Shown here piece by piece: positions 15,966-24,864 of a DNA stretch of 64,000 nucleotides; position 1 is the stretch's first letter, and each line of letters begins with the position of its first letter. The notes below the pieces were generated by a model. The model did not search any database, was not told the origin of the DNA, and was given only the letters and a program-made list of their open reading frames with translations. Source of the stretch: Sphingomonas oligophenolica. GTDB lineage: Bacteria; Pseudomonadota; Alphaproteobacteria; Sphingomonadales; Sphingomonadaceae. The stretch is taken from the NCBI RefSeq assembly GCF_006438955.1, contig NZ_RCZK01000001.1:310001-374000 (forward strand), given 5' to 3'. The translations under genes were made by a program, and so were the position numbers.

Positions 15966-17765
15966 CTAGGCTAGCGCCTCGACCTGTTCGGCGAGCTCGA
16001 GCCAGCGTAGTTCGGCGATCGTCTTGTCCTCCTGCGCCTGGCCGATCGCCTCCATCAGTCGCTCGAACGCGTCGGGATCGCGGGTGTAGAGGTCGGGGTC
16101 TTCGAGCAGCACCTGATCGCGCGCGATCGCGGCGTCGAGCGTTTCGATGCGCTGGGGCAGCAGCTCGTAATCGCGCTGGTCCTTGTAGCTCAGTTTCACG
16201 CGCGGACCGCGTGGCGCAGGGGGCGCGGCGATCGCGTTTCGGGCGATCGCGCCGCGCTTGGTCGGCGCCTTGGCCTTGCGGCGGCGTTCCCAATCCTCGT
16301 ACCCGCCCGCCACGACATCGACCGTGCCCGACCCGTCGAGCCCGAGCGTGATCGTGACGGTGCGGTTAAGGAAGTCGCGGTCGTGGCTGACGATCAGCAC
16401 GGTGCCGTCGTAATCGCCGATCACGTCCTGGAGCAGGTCGAGCGTCTCCAGGTCGAGGTCATTGGTCGGCTCGTCGAGCACGAGCAGGTTCGAGGGCTTG
16501 GCGAATTCGCGCGCGAGCAGCAGCCGCGAGCGTTCGCCGCCCGACAGCGTGCCGATCTTGGCATCGAGCACATTGGGATCGAACAGGAATTCTTTGAGAT
16601 AGCCGACGACGTGCTTGCGGATGCCCTGCACCTCGACCCAGTCGCCGCCATCGGCGAGCACGTCGCGGATCGTTTTCTCCGGTTCCATCTTGCTGCGCTG
16701 CTGGTCGATGACGATCCGCTCCATCGTCTTGGCGAAGCGGATCGTGCCGGTGTCGGGTTCGAGTTCGCCGGTCAGCAGCTTGAGCAATGTCGATTTGCCC
16801 GCGCCGTTCGCGCCGACGATGCCGATCCGGTCGCGGCGCGTCACGCGCAGCGTCAGGTCGCCGATGATCGTGCGCCGCGCCTCCTCCTCGCCGAACGCCT
16901 TGGAGATATGCTTGGCGTCGATCACGATCTTGGTCTTGGCGCCGTCGGAGCCGATCGTGAGGTTGGCCGCGCCCTGCGGGCCGATCATCGACGCACGTTC
17001 GGCGCGCATTTCATGGAGTTTGGTGAGGCGGCCCTGGTTGCGCTTGCGGCGGCCAGTGACACCGCGGAGCAGCCAATGCTCCTCGAGTTTCAGCCGCGCG
17101 TCGAGCTTTTCCGCATTGCGCGCCTCGTCGGCGTAGACAGCCTCGGTCCAGGCGTCGAAACCGCCGAAGCCGATCTCCGCGCGCCGCATCGCGCCGCGAT
17201 CGAGCCACAGCGTCTGTTTGGTCAGCCGGGTCAAAAAGGTGCGGTCATGGCTGATCACGACGAACGCACCGCGGAACCGCTGGAGCCATTCCTCGATCCA
17301 TTCGATCGCGCCGATGTCGAGGTGGTTGGTCGGCTCGTCGAGCAACAGCACGTCGGGATTCTGCGCCAGCGCGCGGACGATCGCGGCGCGGCGGCGTTCG
17401 CCCCCCGACGCGGACACCGCCTCGCGGGTCAGGTCGATCCCGAGCTGGTCGGCGATCGCCTCCGCCTCGTGCCGCTGCGGCGCATCGTCGCCCGAGAGGA
17501 CATAATCGGCAAGCGTCGTGAAGCCGGTCAGCGCTGGTTCCTGTTCGAGCAGCACGACGCGGGTGCCGGGGACGATCGTCCGCCGCCCCTCGTCGGAATC
17601 GATCAAGCCACCGAGCAGCTTGAGCAACGTCGTCTTGCCCGCGCCGTTGCGCCCGATCAGCGCGAGCCGGTCGCGCGCGCCGATATGGATGTCGAGCCCG
17701 CGAAAGAGCCAGCCCGAGCCTTGAACGAGGCCGAGGTTTTCGAAAGTGAGGATAGGAGCCGCCAT
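15966..17765 (-). CDS. uup: ABC-F ATPase, Uup type
   Basis: A soluble protein of 599 residues with two ATP-binding cassettes and no membrane domain. The first has Walker A LIGRNGAGKTTLL and signature SASGGERRRAA with a LLLDEPTNHLD Walker B; the second has IVGANGAGKSTLL, LSGGERSRLLLA and LVLDEPTNDLD. The linker carries the ABC-F interdomain helices. The C-terminal coiled coil starting LSYKDQRDYELLPQRIE is characteristic of Uup, which in E. coli acts on ribosomes and branched DNA and suppresses transposon excision. The start at 17765 lacks an obvious ribosome site but matches the usual N-terminus. Confidence 0.92.
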   Translation of the reverse strand: MAAPILTFENLGLVQGSGWLFRGLDIHIGARDRLALIGRNGAGKTTLLKLLGGLIDSDEGRRTIVPGTRVVLLEQEPALTGFTTLADYVLSGDDAPQRHEAEAIADQLGIDLTREAVSASGGERRRAAIVRALAQNPDVLLLDEPTNHLDIGAIEWIEEWLQRFRGAFVVISHDRTFLTRLTKQTLWLDRGAMRRAEIGFGGFDAWTEAVYADEARNAEKLDARLKLEEHWLLRGVTGRRKRNQGRLTKLHEMRAERASMIGPQGAANLTIGSDGAKTKIVIDAKHISKAFGEEEARRTIIGDLTLRVTRRDRIGIVGANGAGKSTLLKLLTGELEPDTGTIRFAKTMERIVIDQQRSKMEPEKTIRDVLADGGDWVEVQGIRKHVVGYLKEFLFDPNVLDAKIGTLSGGERSRLLLAREFAKPSNLLVLDEPTNDLDLETLDLLQDVIGDYDGTVLIVSHDRDFLNRTVTITLGLDGSGTVDVVAGGYEDWERRRKAKAPTKRGAIARNAIAAPPAPRGPRVKLSYKDQRDYELLPQRIETLDAAIARDQVLLEDPDLYTRDPDAFERLMEAIGQAQEDKTIAELRWLELAEQVEALA

Positions 17766-17864
17766 GCGCGGGGCAGGTAGGGGCAGCCGGACGCCGCGGC
17801 AAGTTGCGGGTTCATGACCGCGTCATTCACAGGCTGTTCAATGGGTTCGCCTTATGCGACCCCC

Positions 17865-18158
17865 ATGATGATGTTGTCGGCCCTCTTGATTCTCGCTGCC
17901 CCTGCCGGTGGAGTCGAGCCCGACCAGCGCCGGTCCGAACAGGTCCGCGCCTATGAAGCGACCAAGGAAGGCCGCATCCTGTCGCCGCGGATCGTCGAAT
18001 CGCGGGTGATTCCGACGATGAAGGATTACCAGTATCTGGGGTTCGACCTCGATTTCGGCAGCGGCATTTACACGTTGAAGTTCCTGCGCGATGGAACCGT
18101 CGTCTGGGTCGAGGTCGATGGTCGTTCGGGCCAGGTCCTCGGCCGCACCGGGAACTGA
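17865..18158 (+). CDS. PepSY-like secreted protein preceding a two-component system
   Basis: A small exported protein of about 97 residues: a hydrophobic signal (MMMLSALLILAAPAGG), then SEQVRAYEATKEGRILSPRI and a PepSY-type beta hairpin ending GTVVWVEVDGRSGQVLG. It lies 15 bases before a response regulator and kinase. PepSY proteins in this position commonly act as periplasmic modulators of the kinase; FeuN before FeuPQ in Sinorhizobium is comparable. In-frame ATGs at 17814 and 17841 would lengthen it, and no start has a good ribosome site, so the 5' end is uncertain. Confidence 0.78.
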   Translation: MMMLSALLILAAPAGGVEPDQRRSEQVRAYEATKEGRILSPRIVESRVIPTMKDYQYLGFDLDFGSGIYTLKFLRDGTVVWVEVDGRSGQVLGRTGN

Positions 18159-18173
18159 AGAGGGGATTCCGTA

Positions 18174-18839
18174 ATGCGCGTTCTGATCGTCGAGGACGAA
18201 CCCAATCTCGGCCAGCAGCTCAAGAGCACGCTCGAGGGTGCAGGCTATGCGATCGACCTCGCCACCGACGGCGAAGAGGGGCATTTCCTGGGATCGACCG
18301 AAAGCTATGACGCGATCGTCCTCGATCTGGGGTTGCCCGAGATCGACGGGCTGACCGTGCTCGACCGCTGGCGCAAGGAAGGCAAGACGACGCCCGTGCT
18401 GGTGCTGACCGCGCGCGACAGCTGGTCCGACAAGGTCGCAGGGCTCGATGCGGGCGCGGACGATTATGTCGCCAAGCCGTTCCAGACCGAGGAGTTGATC
18501 GCGCGGCTGCGCGCGCTGATCCGCCGCGCAAGCGGTAATGCCTCGTCCGAACTGACCGCGGGCGAAGTCAGGCTCGATACCCGATCGGGCAAGGTCACCA
18601 AGGCGGGCGAGCCGGTCAAGCTGACCGCGCAGGAATATAAGCTGCTCTCCTACCTGCTCCATCACAAGGGCAAGGTGGTAAGCCGCACCGAGCTGATCGA
18701 ACATATCTACGACCAGGATTTCGATCGCGATTCGAACACGATCGAGGTGTTCGTGACGCGGATCCGCAAGAAGCTGGGGCAGGAGGTCATCACGACGATC
18801 CGGGGCCTCGGCTACAGCCTCGAAGACCCCGACGCGTAA
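18174..18839 (+). CDS. OmpR/PhoP-family response regulator
   Basis: A 221-residue transcription factor. The receiver domain (residues 1-115) has the acidic pair EDE near residue 8, phospho-acceptor Asp51 in VLDLGLPE, the Thr in LTARDS and the Lys in AKPFQTEEL. The winged-helix domain (about 125-218) contains LTAQEYKLLSYLLHHKGKVV and the recognition helix SNTIEVFVTRIRKKL, ending in the RGLGYSLE wing. It follows the PepSY gene by 15 bases and precedes the kinase by three, so all three form one operon. Confidence 0.95.
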   Translation: MRVLIVEDEPNLGQQLKSTLEGAGYAIDLATDGEEGHFLGSTESYDAIVLDLGLPEIDGLTVLDRWRKEGKTTPVLVLTARDSWSDKVAGLDAGADDYVAKPFQTEELIARLRALIRRASGNASSELTAGEVRLDTRSGKVTKAGEPVKLTAQEYKLLSYLLHHKGKVVSRTELIEHIYDQDFDRDSNTIEVFVTRIRKKLGQEVITTIRGLGYSLEDPDA

Positions 18840-18842
18840 ACC

Positions 18843-20399
18843 ATGCGGTTCAGGATGTCCGCAGGCCGGATGTCGGCATTGGGACTGCGGCGTCCTGGTC
18901 TGATCCTCGCGCTGCTCGCCGGGATCGCGCTGTGCATCGCGGGGCTGTGGATCGGCCTCGCCACCGATTGGTCCGGGCGGATCGCGTTCGCGGGCGGCTG
19001 CGTCGCGATCGCCTGGGCGATGTGGGCGGGCGCGGCGCAGGATCTGGGCGAGGGCGGCGCCGTCGAAACGACCGGTTCGCTGTCGCGGCGGATGATCGTG
19101 ATCGCGGCGGCGTGGATCGCGCTGTTGCTCGCGGGTGGGGGGTTCGCGCTCGACCGCGTGCTGGTGTCCGCGGTGACGCGCAATTTCGACGATCAGCTCG
19201 AATATGTCCTGACCGCGCTGATCGTCTCGGCGGAGATCGGGCCGGACGGCGAGGTGCGGTTTTCGCGCGAAGCCGCCGACCAGCGGTTCATCGAGCCCTA
19301 TTCGGGGCTGTACTGGGAGGTCTCCGCACCAGGCCACGAGGATTTCACGTCGCGGTCGATGTGGGACCGGCGGCTCGCGTACGGGAGCCAGCACACCGAC
19401 CTTAAGGTGCACGCCTACGACAGCACGCAATTCGACGATGAAAAGCTGCGCGTGACCGAACGCGATGTCACGTTGCCGGGATCGGCGGTGCGCTGGCGGT
19501 TTCAGGTCGCGCAACGCACCGATGGGCTCGATGCGCAGGTCGCGGTGCTGCGGCGGACGCTGATCCGCAGCTTCGCGCTGCTGGCGCTGGGGCTGATCGT
19601 GCTCGCGGCGCTCCAGACCTTTTACGGGCTGTGGCCGCTGAGGAAGGTACGCGAGGAGATCGCGCGGATGCGCGCGGGGCAGTCGAACCGGCTGACGCGC
19701 GCGATGCCCGACGAGGTCGCGCCGATGGTCGAGGAACTCAACGCGCTGGTCGCGCACAACGAACGCCAGGCGGAAGAGGCGCGCCGCCACGCGGGCAATC
19801 TGGCGCATGCGCTCAAGACGCCGCTGACCGTGATCATGAACGCCGCGACCGCCAACGCCGACGATCTGGGCGACACCGTGATCCGCGAGGCGCGAACGAT
19901 GCGGCGGCAGGTGGACCACCACCTCGCGCGCGCGCGCGCGGTCGGGCGGCGCGGATCGGCGCATAGCCGCGCGGCGGTGTGGCCGAGCCTCGAATCGGTC
20001 GAGCGCGCGGTGGCGCGGCTCTATCGCCACGTCCGCATCGACGTCGACGGCCCCAAGACGCTGTCGGTTCACGTCGAGCGCCAGGACCTCGACGAGATGC
20101 TCGGCAACCTGATCGAGAATGCCGCGAAATATGGCGGTGGCAGCGTGTTCGTGACCGTCGGCGCGCAGGCCGGGTTCGTCGAATTCCTGATCGAGGACGA
20201 CGGCGTCGGCATCCCCGAGGAACAGCGGGTGCGGATCTTCGATCGCGGCGCGCGGCTCGATTCGGGCAAGCCGGGAACCGGGCTGGGGCTCGCGATCGTC
20301 CGCGATGTCGCCGAGATCTATGAGGGCACAGTGAGCCTCGAGGAGAGCGAGGATCTCGGCGGGCTGATGGTACGGCTGCGGCTACCCGCGGCAACCTAG
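18843..20399 (+). CDS. Sensor histidine kinase, PhoQ/FeuQ-like
   Basis: A 518-residue membrane kinase. Residues about 17-60 form an extra hydrophobic pair before the usual layout of TM helix (about 84-104), periplasmic domain (to about 235), TM helix (about 240-260) and HAMP. The H box is [19 protein letters not shown] (His near 322), followed by N box [12 protein letters not shown]1 [10 protein letters not shown] and G2 GTGLGLAIV. It should phosphorylate the preceding regulator. Its stop codon overlaps, in a CTAG palindrome, the stop of the convergent LLM oxidoreductase gene. Confidence 0.94.
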   Translation: MRFRMSAGRMSALGLRRPGLILALLAGIALCIAGLWIGLATDWSGRIAFAGGCVAIAWAMWAGAAQDLGEGGAVETTGSLSRRMIVIAAAWIALLLAGGGFALDRVLVSAVTRNFDDQLEYVLTALIVSAEIGPDGEVRFSREAADQRFIEPYSGLYWEVSAPGHEDFTSRSMWDRRLAYGSQHTDLKVHAYDSTQFDDEKLRVTERDVTLPGSAVRWRFQVAQRTDGLDAQVAVLRRTLIRSFALLALGLIVLAALQTFYGLWPLRKVREEIARMRAGQSNRLTRAMPDEVAPMVEELNALVAHNERQAEEARRHAGNLAHALKTPLTVIMNAATANADDLGDTVIREARTMRRQVDHHLARARAVGRRGSAHSRAAVWPSLESVERAVARLYRHVRIDVDGPKTLSVHVERQDLDEMLGNLIENAAKYGGGSVFVTVGAQAGFVEFLIEDDGVGIPEEQRVRIFDRGARLDSGKPGTGLGLAIVRDVAEIYEGTVSLEESEDLGGLMVRLRLPAAT

Positions 20400-21394
20400 G
20401 CCGCGATCTTCAGTTCCTCCACCGCCTCGGCCGTCAGCGTCAGGCTGTGCTTGCGCGCGTCGTGATCGTAGATCGCGCTCGCGACCATGATCTCGTCGAC
20501 CCCGGTGCGCTCGACGAACGCGGCCAGCGCGCGCGCGACAGTGGCGGGGCTGCCGACCGCGCTGCATTGCAGGACGTGATCGAGGATCGCCGATCCCTGC
20601 GCGCCGAGGCTGGCGCGATAGCCCGCGACCGGCGGGGGCAGCTGGCGCGGATTGCCGGTGCGCAACGCGACGAACGATTGTTGTTGCGAACTCGCGAGCA
20701 GTTCGGCCTCGGCATCGGTGTCGGCGGCGAACACGTTGAAGCCCGCCATGACATGGGGTTTCGAGAGGCGCAACGACGGGCGGAAATCGCGGCGGTAGAC
20801 GCTGAGCGCCTGGTCGAGCGCGTAGGGGGCGAAATGCGAGGCGAAGGCGTAGGGCAGCCCAAGCGCGGCGGCGAGCTGCGCACCGAACAGGCTGGAGCCG
20901 AGAATCCACATCTCGATCTCCGCACCCGCGCCGGGGGTGGCGCTGATCCCGGTCTGGCCGTCATCGGCAAAATAGCTTTGCAGCTCGAGCACGTCCTGCG
21001 GGAAGGCATTCGCGTCGGTTTCGAGCGTGCGGCGCAGCGCGCGCGCGACGCGCTGGTCGGACCCCGGTGCGCGGCCCAGCCCCAGGTCGATGCGACCGGG
21101 GAACAGCGCGTCGAGCGTGCCGAATTGTTCGGCGATGACGAGCGGGGCGTGATTGGGCAGCATGATCCCGCCCGCACCGACGCGGATGCTGCTGGTCGCG
21201 GCGGCGACATGGCCGAGCACGACCGAGGTCGCGGCGCTGGCGATGCCGCGCATGCCGTGATGTTCCGCGCACCAGTAGCGCGCGAAGCCGAGCGATTCGG
21301 CGTGACGCGCGAGATCGGCGGCGTTGGCGAGCGCTTGCGACACGGTGCCGCCTTCGACGACGGGAACGAGATCGAGAAGGGAGAGCCTGGTCAT
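20396..21394 (-). CDS. LLM-class flavin-dependent oxidoreductase
   Basis: A 332-residue protein of the luciferase-like monooxygenase superfamily. Seen are LSLLDLVPV at the first barrel strand, [11 protein letters not shown] (flavin-site region), [35 protein letters not shown] and the C-terminal [16 protein letters not shown]. This subgroup (MsnO8/YhbW-like) uses FMN or F420-type flavins; the substrate is unknown. The protein ends in ELKIAA. It converges with the sensor kinase, the two stops sharing a CTAG. Confidence 0.92.
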   Translation of the reverse strand: MTRLSLLDLVPVVEGGTVSQALANAADLARHAESLGFARYWCAEHHGMRGIASAATSVVLGHVAAATSSIRVGAGGIMLPNHAPLVIAEQFGTLDALFPGRIDLGLGRAPGSDQRVARALRRTLETDANAFPQDVLELQSYFADDGQTGISATPGAGAEIEMWILGSSLFGAQLAAALGLPYAFASHFAPYALDQALSVYRRDFRPSLRLSKPHVMAGFNVFAADTDAEAELLASSQQQSFVALRTGNPRQLPPPVAGYRASLGAQGSAILDHVLQCSAVGSPATVARALAAFVERTGVDEIMVASAIYDHDARKHSLTLTAEAVEELKIAA

Positions 21395-21476
21395 TACGCG
21401 GATGTGGGGATTGGCGCGCGCAATGCCAGCCCGATCCGCGCCAGGTGAGGCGGCCGAAACGACCGGGGAACGGGCG

Positions 21477-23798
21477 TCAGAAGCCGATGCCGTAGCGGAT
21501 CGCCATTCCGTAATCGTCGGGTAGCGCCGCGACGTTGCCGGGGTCGCGCCGCCAGAACAGGTTGGTCTGAAGTTCGCCGCCGGGCATCAGGATGCGATAG
21601 CGCGCCTCGACATCGATCTCGCGGCCCGTCGGCGCCAGATTGAGGAATTGCGCGGTGTAGGCGTCGACCGACTGCGAACCATAATCATAATTGGTCGGGA
21701 GCAAATAATCGATCCCGCCGCGCGCGACGCGCAACGGCTGGGCGATCCGCAGGCCGATGCTGTCGCCGCCGAAGATGCCGTCCTTGCCGATATCGGCGGC
21801 ATAGGCCTCGGTGACGAGCACGCCGTGGCCGCCGACACCACCGCGGAGCCGCGCTGCCGACCAGCCGCGCCGTGCGGTGGCGCCAAGCGACCAACCGGTC
21901 CCGAATCCCCAGCGCGCGCTGGCGTCGAGGAACCGGGTGGTCGCGTGCGCCGCGCCGAGCCCGCCGTCGAAGCGCGCGCCGAGCAAGGTGTCGCGCTCCA
22001 CCAGTGTCGTAGCGGCGAGCGTCGTCGCCACCGCGCCAAGATGCGTATCGAAGCCGACGGTAGCCTGGTCGTACGGCGAGTGCCGCCAAGCCGCCGGGCC
22101 GCCGATCGCGTCACCCGCGCGCGCGATCACGTCGCCACTCTCGATCGCAGCGGTGATCCCGATGCCACCGATGTCGTGCCGGATCGCGCCGGCGGAACGC
22201 GCCTGGTTGCGGAATCCCATCGTACCGGCAGTGGCGACGAGGAAGGCGGGGTCGCTCCGACCGACGAGTTGCGCGGTCAGGACGCCGCTGGCTTGGGCCA
22301 CGCCGAGCGCGATGCTGGTCTTCGCATCGATACGCTGGGTGACGAGGCCCGCGATCGCGCGCGCGCTGTCGGTCTGTTCGCCGGTCAGCATCGTGCGTTC
22401 GAGCGCGACCTCGCCGTGCACGCGCGGGGCGAGCGTGATCGCCATCGTCATGCCCCCGCGGGCTGCCGCGACGGTGCGCACCCGCGACTGCAGCGCGCCG
22501 AGGAGCACCGGATCGGGCGCGGTTCGCTGGATCGTGGTGGCGAGATCGATCGCGAAGGCGCGTGCGTAGCGGTCCAGGATCACCGCGCCGAGTGGCCCGG
22601 TCGCGGCATCGCCCATCGGCGCCGACAGCGTCGCGTTGCCGGCGAGCGAGACCGCGGTCTTGGTCCCCGCGAGCGACGCGGTACCGACCGGCTGGAACGC
22701 CTTGGTGAGATCGATCACGCCGTTGCCGTAGACGCTGTCCACCCCTGCCGCGCCGACATCGCGTGCGGTACGATAGAGCAGGTCGACGATCTGCGCGCCC
22801 GACAGGTTGGGAAAGGCCTGCGCCAACAGCGCGATCGCGCCCGAGATCTGCGGCGCGGCGAACGACGTGCCCGACCACAGATAGGCGGTGTTGCTGGCAT
22901 CGGGTGCGCGGACCTGCTCGCCGACCGCGGCGAGATAATGGGTGGCGGCGTCGCCCGCACGGTCGCTGAACGACGAGATCACATCGCCGCTGCCGATCGA
23001 CCCCGCGACGATGACGAGGTTGCGCGCGACCGCGTCGTTGGTTGCGACCCCCGCGAACGGATCGACATTGGCGCTGCCGTCATTGCCGGCCGCGATCACG
23101 ACGATGATCCCCGCCGCAGTCGCGCGACCGATCGCCGCGGCCAGCGCGGGGGGCATCGCCGATCCCCCGAGCGACAGGTTGATGACCCGAGCGCCCGCGG
23201 TGCGCGCGGCATCGACCCCGCGTGCGATCGCGTCGGTATCGAAACTACATCCCGAATCGTTGCTGCCCGCGCTCGCGGCGGCGCAACTGCCCGGCGTATC
23301 GGCGCGGAGCACGACGAGCGTCGCATCGAACGCGACGCCATGGGTGCCCGCGTCGTTGCGTCGCCCCGCCGCGGTAAAGGCGACCGCAGTACCGTGGCCG
23401 TCCTGGTCGTCGATCGTGGCGTTGCCGGCGACGTCGCGCGATGCCGCCGAGATGCGGCTCCCGAATTCGGCGCTGTCGAGGTCGACGCCACTGTCGATGA
23501 TCGCGAGGTTGATGCCCGCCCCGGTCGCGCCCTTTTGGTAGGCGGCGAGCGCGTTCATCGACACTGCGCCGACGGTGGCGCGATATTCGCTTGTGTCGAA
23601 CCCGGGCGCCGGCGTCGGGGTGGGCGCGGGGGTAGGACTTGGTGCGGGCACCGGTGTCGGAGTCGGGGTGGGAATCGTCGCAACCGGGGGGGCTGGCGTG
23701 CTGGCGACCCCGCCACCACCGCCGCCCCCGCACGCGGCGAGCATCAGCGCGAGCGCGATCGCGGTCGAACGGAACAGCCTCTGCATCGCCATGATCAT
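21477..23798 (-). CDS. Lipoprotein subtilase (S8) with C-terminal beta-barrel-like domain
   Basis: A 773-residue secreted serine protease. The signal peptide ends in a lipobox ([12 protein letters not shown], Cys23), followed by a Pro/Thr/Ala linker at about 32-66. The subtilisin domain carries Asp102 (AIIDSGVD), His135 (DGHGTAVA), the oxyanion region IAAGNDGS and Ser312 (SGTSFAAPQ). After about residue 380 comes a long Gly/Ala- and aromatic-alternating region ending in RYGIGF, typical of outer-membrane barrel C-termini, so it may be an autotransporter-type protease. The first ATG follows ACAGGATGGC. It lies between two unrelated genes. Confidence 0.9.
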   Translation of the reverse strand: MIMAMQRLFRSTAIALALMLAACGGGGGGGVASTPAPPVATIPTPTPTPVPAPSPTPAPTPTPAPGFDTSEYRATVGAVSMNALAAYQKGATGAGINLAIIDSGVDLDSAEFGSRISAASRDVAGNATIDDQDGHGTAVAFTAAGRRNDAGTHGVAFDATLVVLRADTPGSCAAASAGSNDSGCSFDTDAIARGVDAARTAGARVINLSLGGSAMPPALAAAIGRATAAGIIVVIAAGNDGSANVDPFAGVATNDAVARNLVIVAGSIGSGDVISSFSDRAGDAATHYLAAVGEQVRAPDASNTAYLWSGTSFAAPQISGAIALLAQAFPNLSGAQIVDLLYRTARDVGAAGVDSVYGNGVIDLTKAFQPVGTASLAGTKTAVSLAGNATLSAPMGDAATGPLGAVILDRYARAFAIDLATTIQRTAPDPVLLGALQSRVRTVAAARGGMTMAITLAPRVHGEVALERTMLTGEQTDSARAIAGLVTQRIDAKTSIALGVAQASGVLTAQLVGRSDPAFLVATAGTMGFRNQARSAGAIRHDIGGIGITAAIESGDVIARAGDAIGGPAAWRHSPYDQATVGFDTHLGAVATTLAATTLVERDTLLGARFDGGLGAAHATTRFLDASARWGFGTGWSLGATARRGWSAARLRGGVGGHGVLVTEAYAADIGKDGIFGGDSIGLRIAQPLRVARGGIDYLLPTNYDYGSQSVDAYTAQFLNLAPTGREIDVEARYRILMPGGELQTNLFWRRDPGNVAALPDDYGMAIRYGIGF

Positions 23799-24011
23799 GC
23801 CATCCTGTTCGCCGTCACCCGAGCATGGAATAGATTTCGCGAATTTACAGTTCCTTAATACGGATGGCGTGCCTCCTCGGATGCGGGGGTGTTCACGCGG
23901 GAGCGGGTTGCTCGGCGACGAGCGGCGTAAGACGGGCCGGGGTGGCTGGTGATGCCCGGCCGTGGCGACAGGGAGCGAGACGTTGCGTAACTGGTGGGAC
24001 TCAGCTGTGCG

Positions 24012-24827
24012 TCAATGATCGTGCAGTCGCTGTCCGGCGCGCCCGGCGGCATCGACGATATATTGCCACGCGACCCGGCCCGAGCGGCTGCCCCGCCGGA
24101 TCGCCCATTCGAGCGCGTCGTCCCGCTGGGCCTGGACCGCGTAATGCGCGGCATAGGCAGCAACGATCGCGAGATAGCCGTCCTGGTCGAGCGCGTGGAA
24201 ACCGAGGGCGAGCCCGAACCGGTCGGCCAGGGCGAGCTGGTCGTCGACCGCATCGCGCGGATTGATCGCGCTCGCCTGTTCGGCGATGTCGCGCGGCAGC
24301 AGGTGGCGGCGGTTCGACGTCACCGCGAGCCGGACATTGTCGGGCCGCGCCTCGGCGCCACCGTCGAGCAGCGATCGCAGCCACCGCGCGCCCGCGGTCC
24401 CGTCGAACCCCAAATCGTCGAGGAACAGCACAAAGCGCCGGTCGAAATCGCCGAGCAGCGCGAACAGCGCCGGTAGATCGTCGTGCGTCGCCACGTCGAT
24501 CAGCGCGATGTCGCCGCCGTCGCGGCGCACCTGCGCGAGCGCGCTCTTGACCAAGGCCGACTTGCCGGAGCCGCGCGCGCCCCACAGCAGCACGTCGTGC
24601 GCCGCCCCCCACGCCGCGTGTCGCCGCCAATTCTCGACCAGCGCCGCCTTCTGCCGGTCGATCCCGATCAGCAGGTCGACCGGCAATGGCGCGAAGTTGC
24701 GCGCGGCCGCGATCCCGCCGCGCCGCCAGACATAGGCGGGATGCGCCGCGAGGTCCGCGGTTGCAGCGGGCGGGGGCGCCAGCCGATCGAGCGCATCGGC
24801 GATGCGGCGCAGATAATCCTCGGTCAT
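24012..24827 (-). CDS. DUF815-family AAA-type ATPase
   Basis: A 271-residue cytoplasmic P-loop ATPase. The N-terminal helix bundle includes TEDYLRRIADALDRLAPP; then FAPLPVDLLIGIDRQKA precedes Walker A LLWGARGSGKSALVK. Walker B is FVLFLDDLGFDG, followed by sensor-1-like LAVTSNRRHLLP and a C-terminal lid with RFGLALGFHALDQ and SGRVAWQYI. These match the COG2607/DUF815 family, of unknown function. An ATG at 24827 was chosen over an upstream TTG. It is 37 bases upstream of the DUF815-facing end of the subtilase promoter region and follows the TPR gene on the same strand. Confidence 0.9.
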   Translation of the reverse strand: MTEDYLRRIADALDRLAPPPAATADLAAHPAYVWRRGGIAAARNFAPLPVDLLIGIDRQKAALVENWRRHAAWGAAHDVLLWGARGSGKSALVKSALAQVRRDGGDIALIDVATHDDLPALFALLGDFDRRFVLFLDDLGFDGTAGARWLRSLLDGGAEARPDNVRLAVTSNRRHLLPRDIAEQASAINPRDAVDDQLALADRFGLALGFHALDQDGYLAIVAAYAAHYAVQAQRDDALEWAIRRGSRSGRVAWQYIVDAAGRAGQRLHDH

Positions 24828-24864
24828 CGCCAAATCATGACCGCGCCGCCCGCGCGCCGCAACC

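Noticed and set aside
17838..20072. Very long open frame (over 700 codons) on the minus strand opposite the PepSY gene, regulator and kinase
   Set aside because: Arg/Asp/His/Gln-rich translation with no domains, antisense to three well-supported genes; a product of high GC content that removes stop codons.
23799..24011. Possible small gene in the 213-base gap before the subtilase
   Set aside because: Open frames on both strands lack ribosome sites and plausible composition; the gap probably holds the subtilase promoter.
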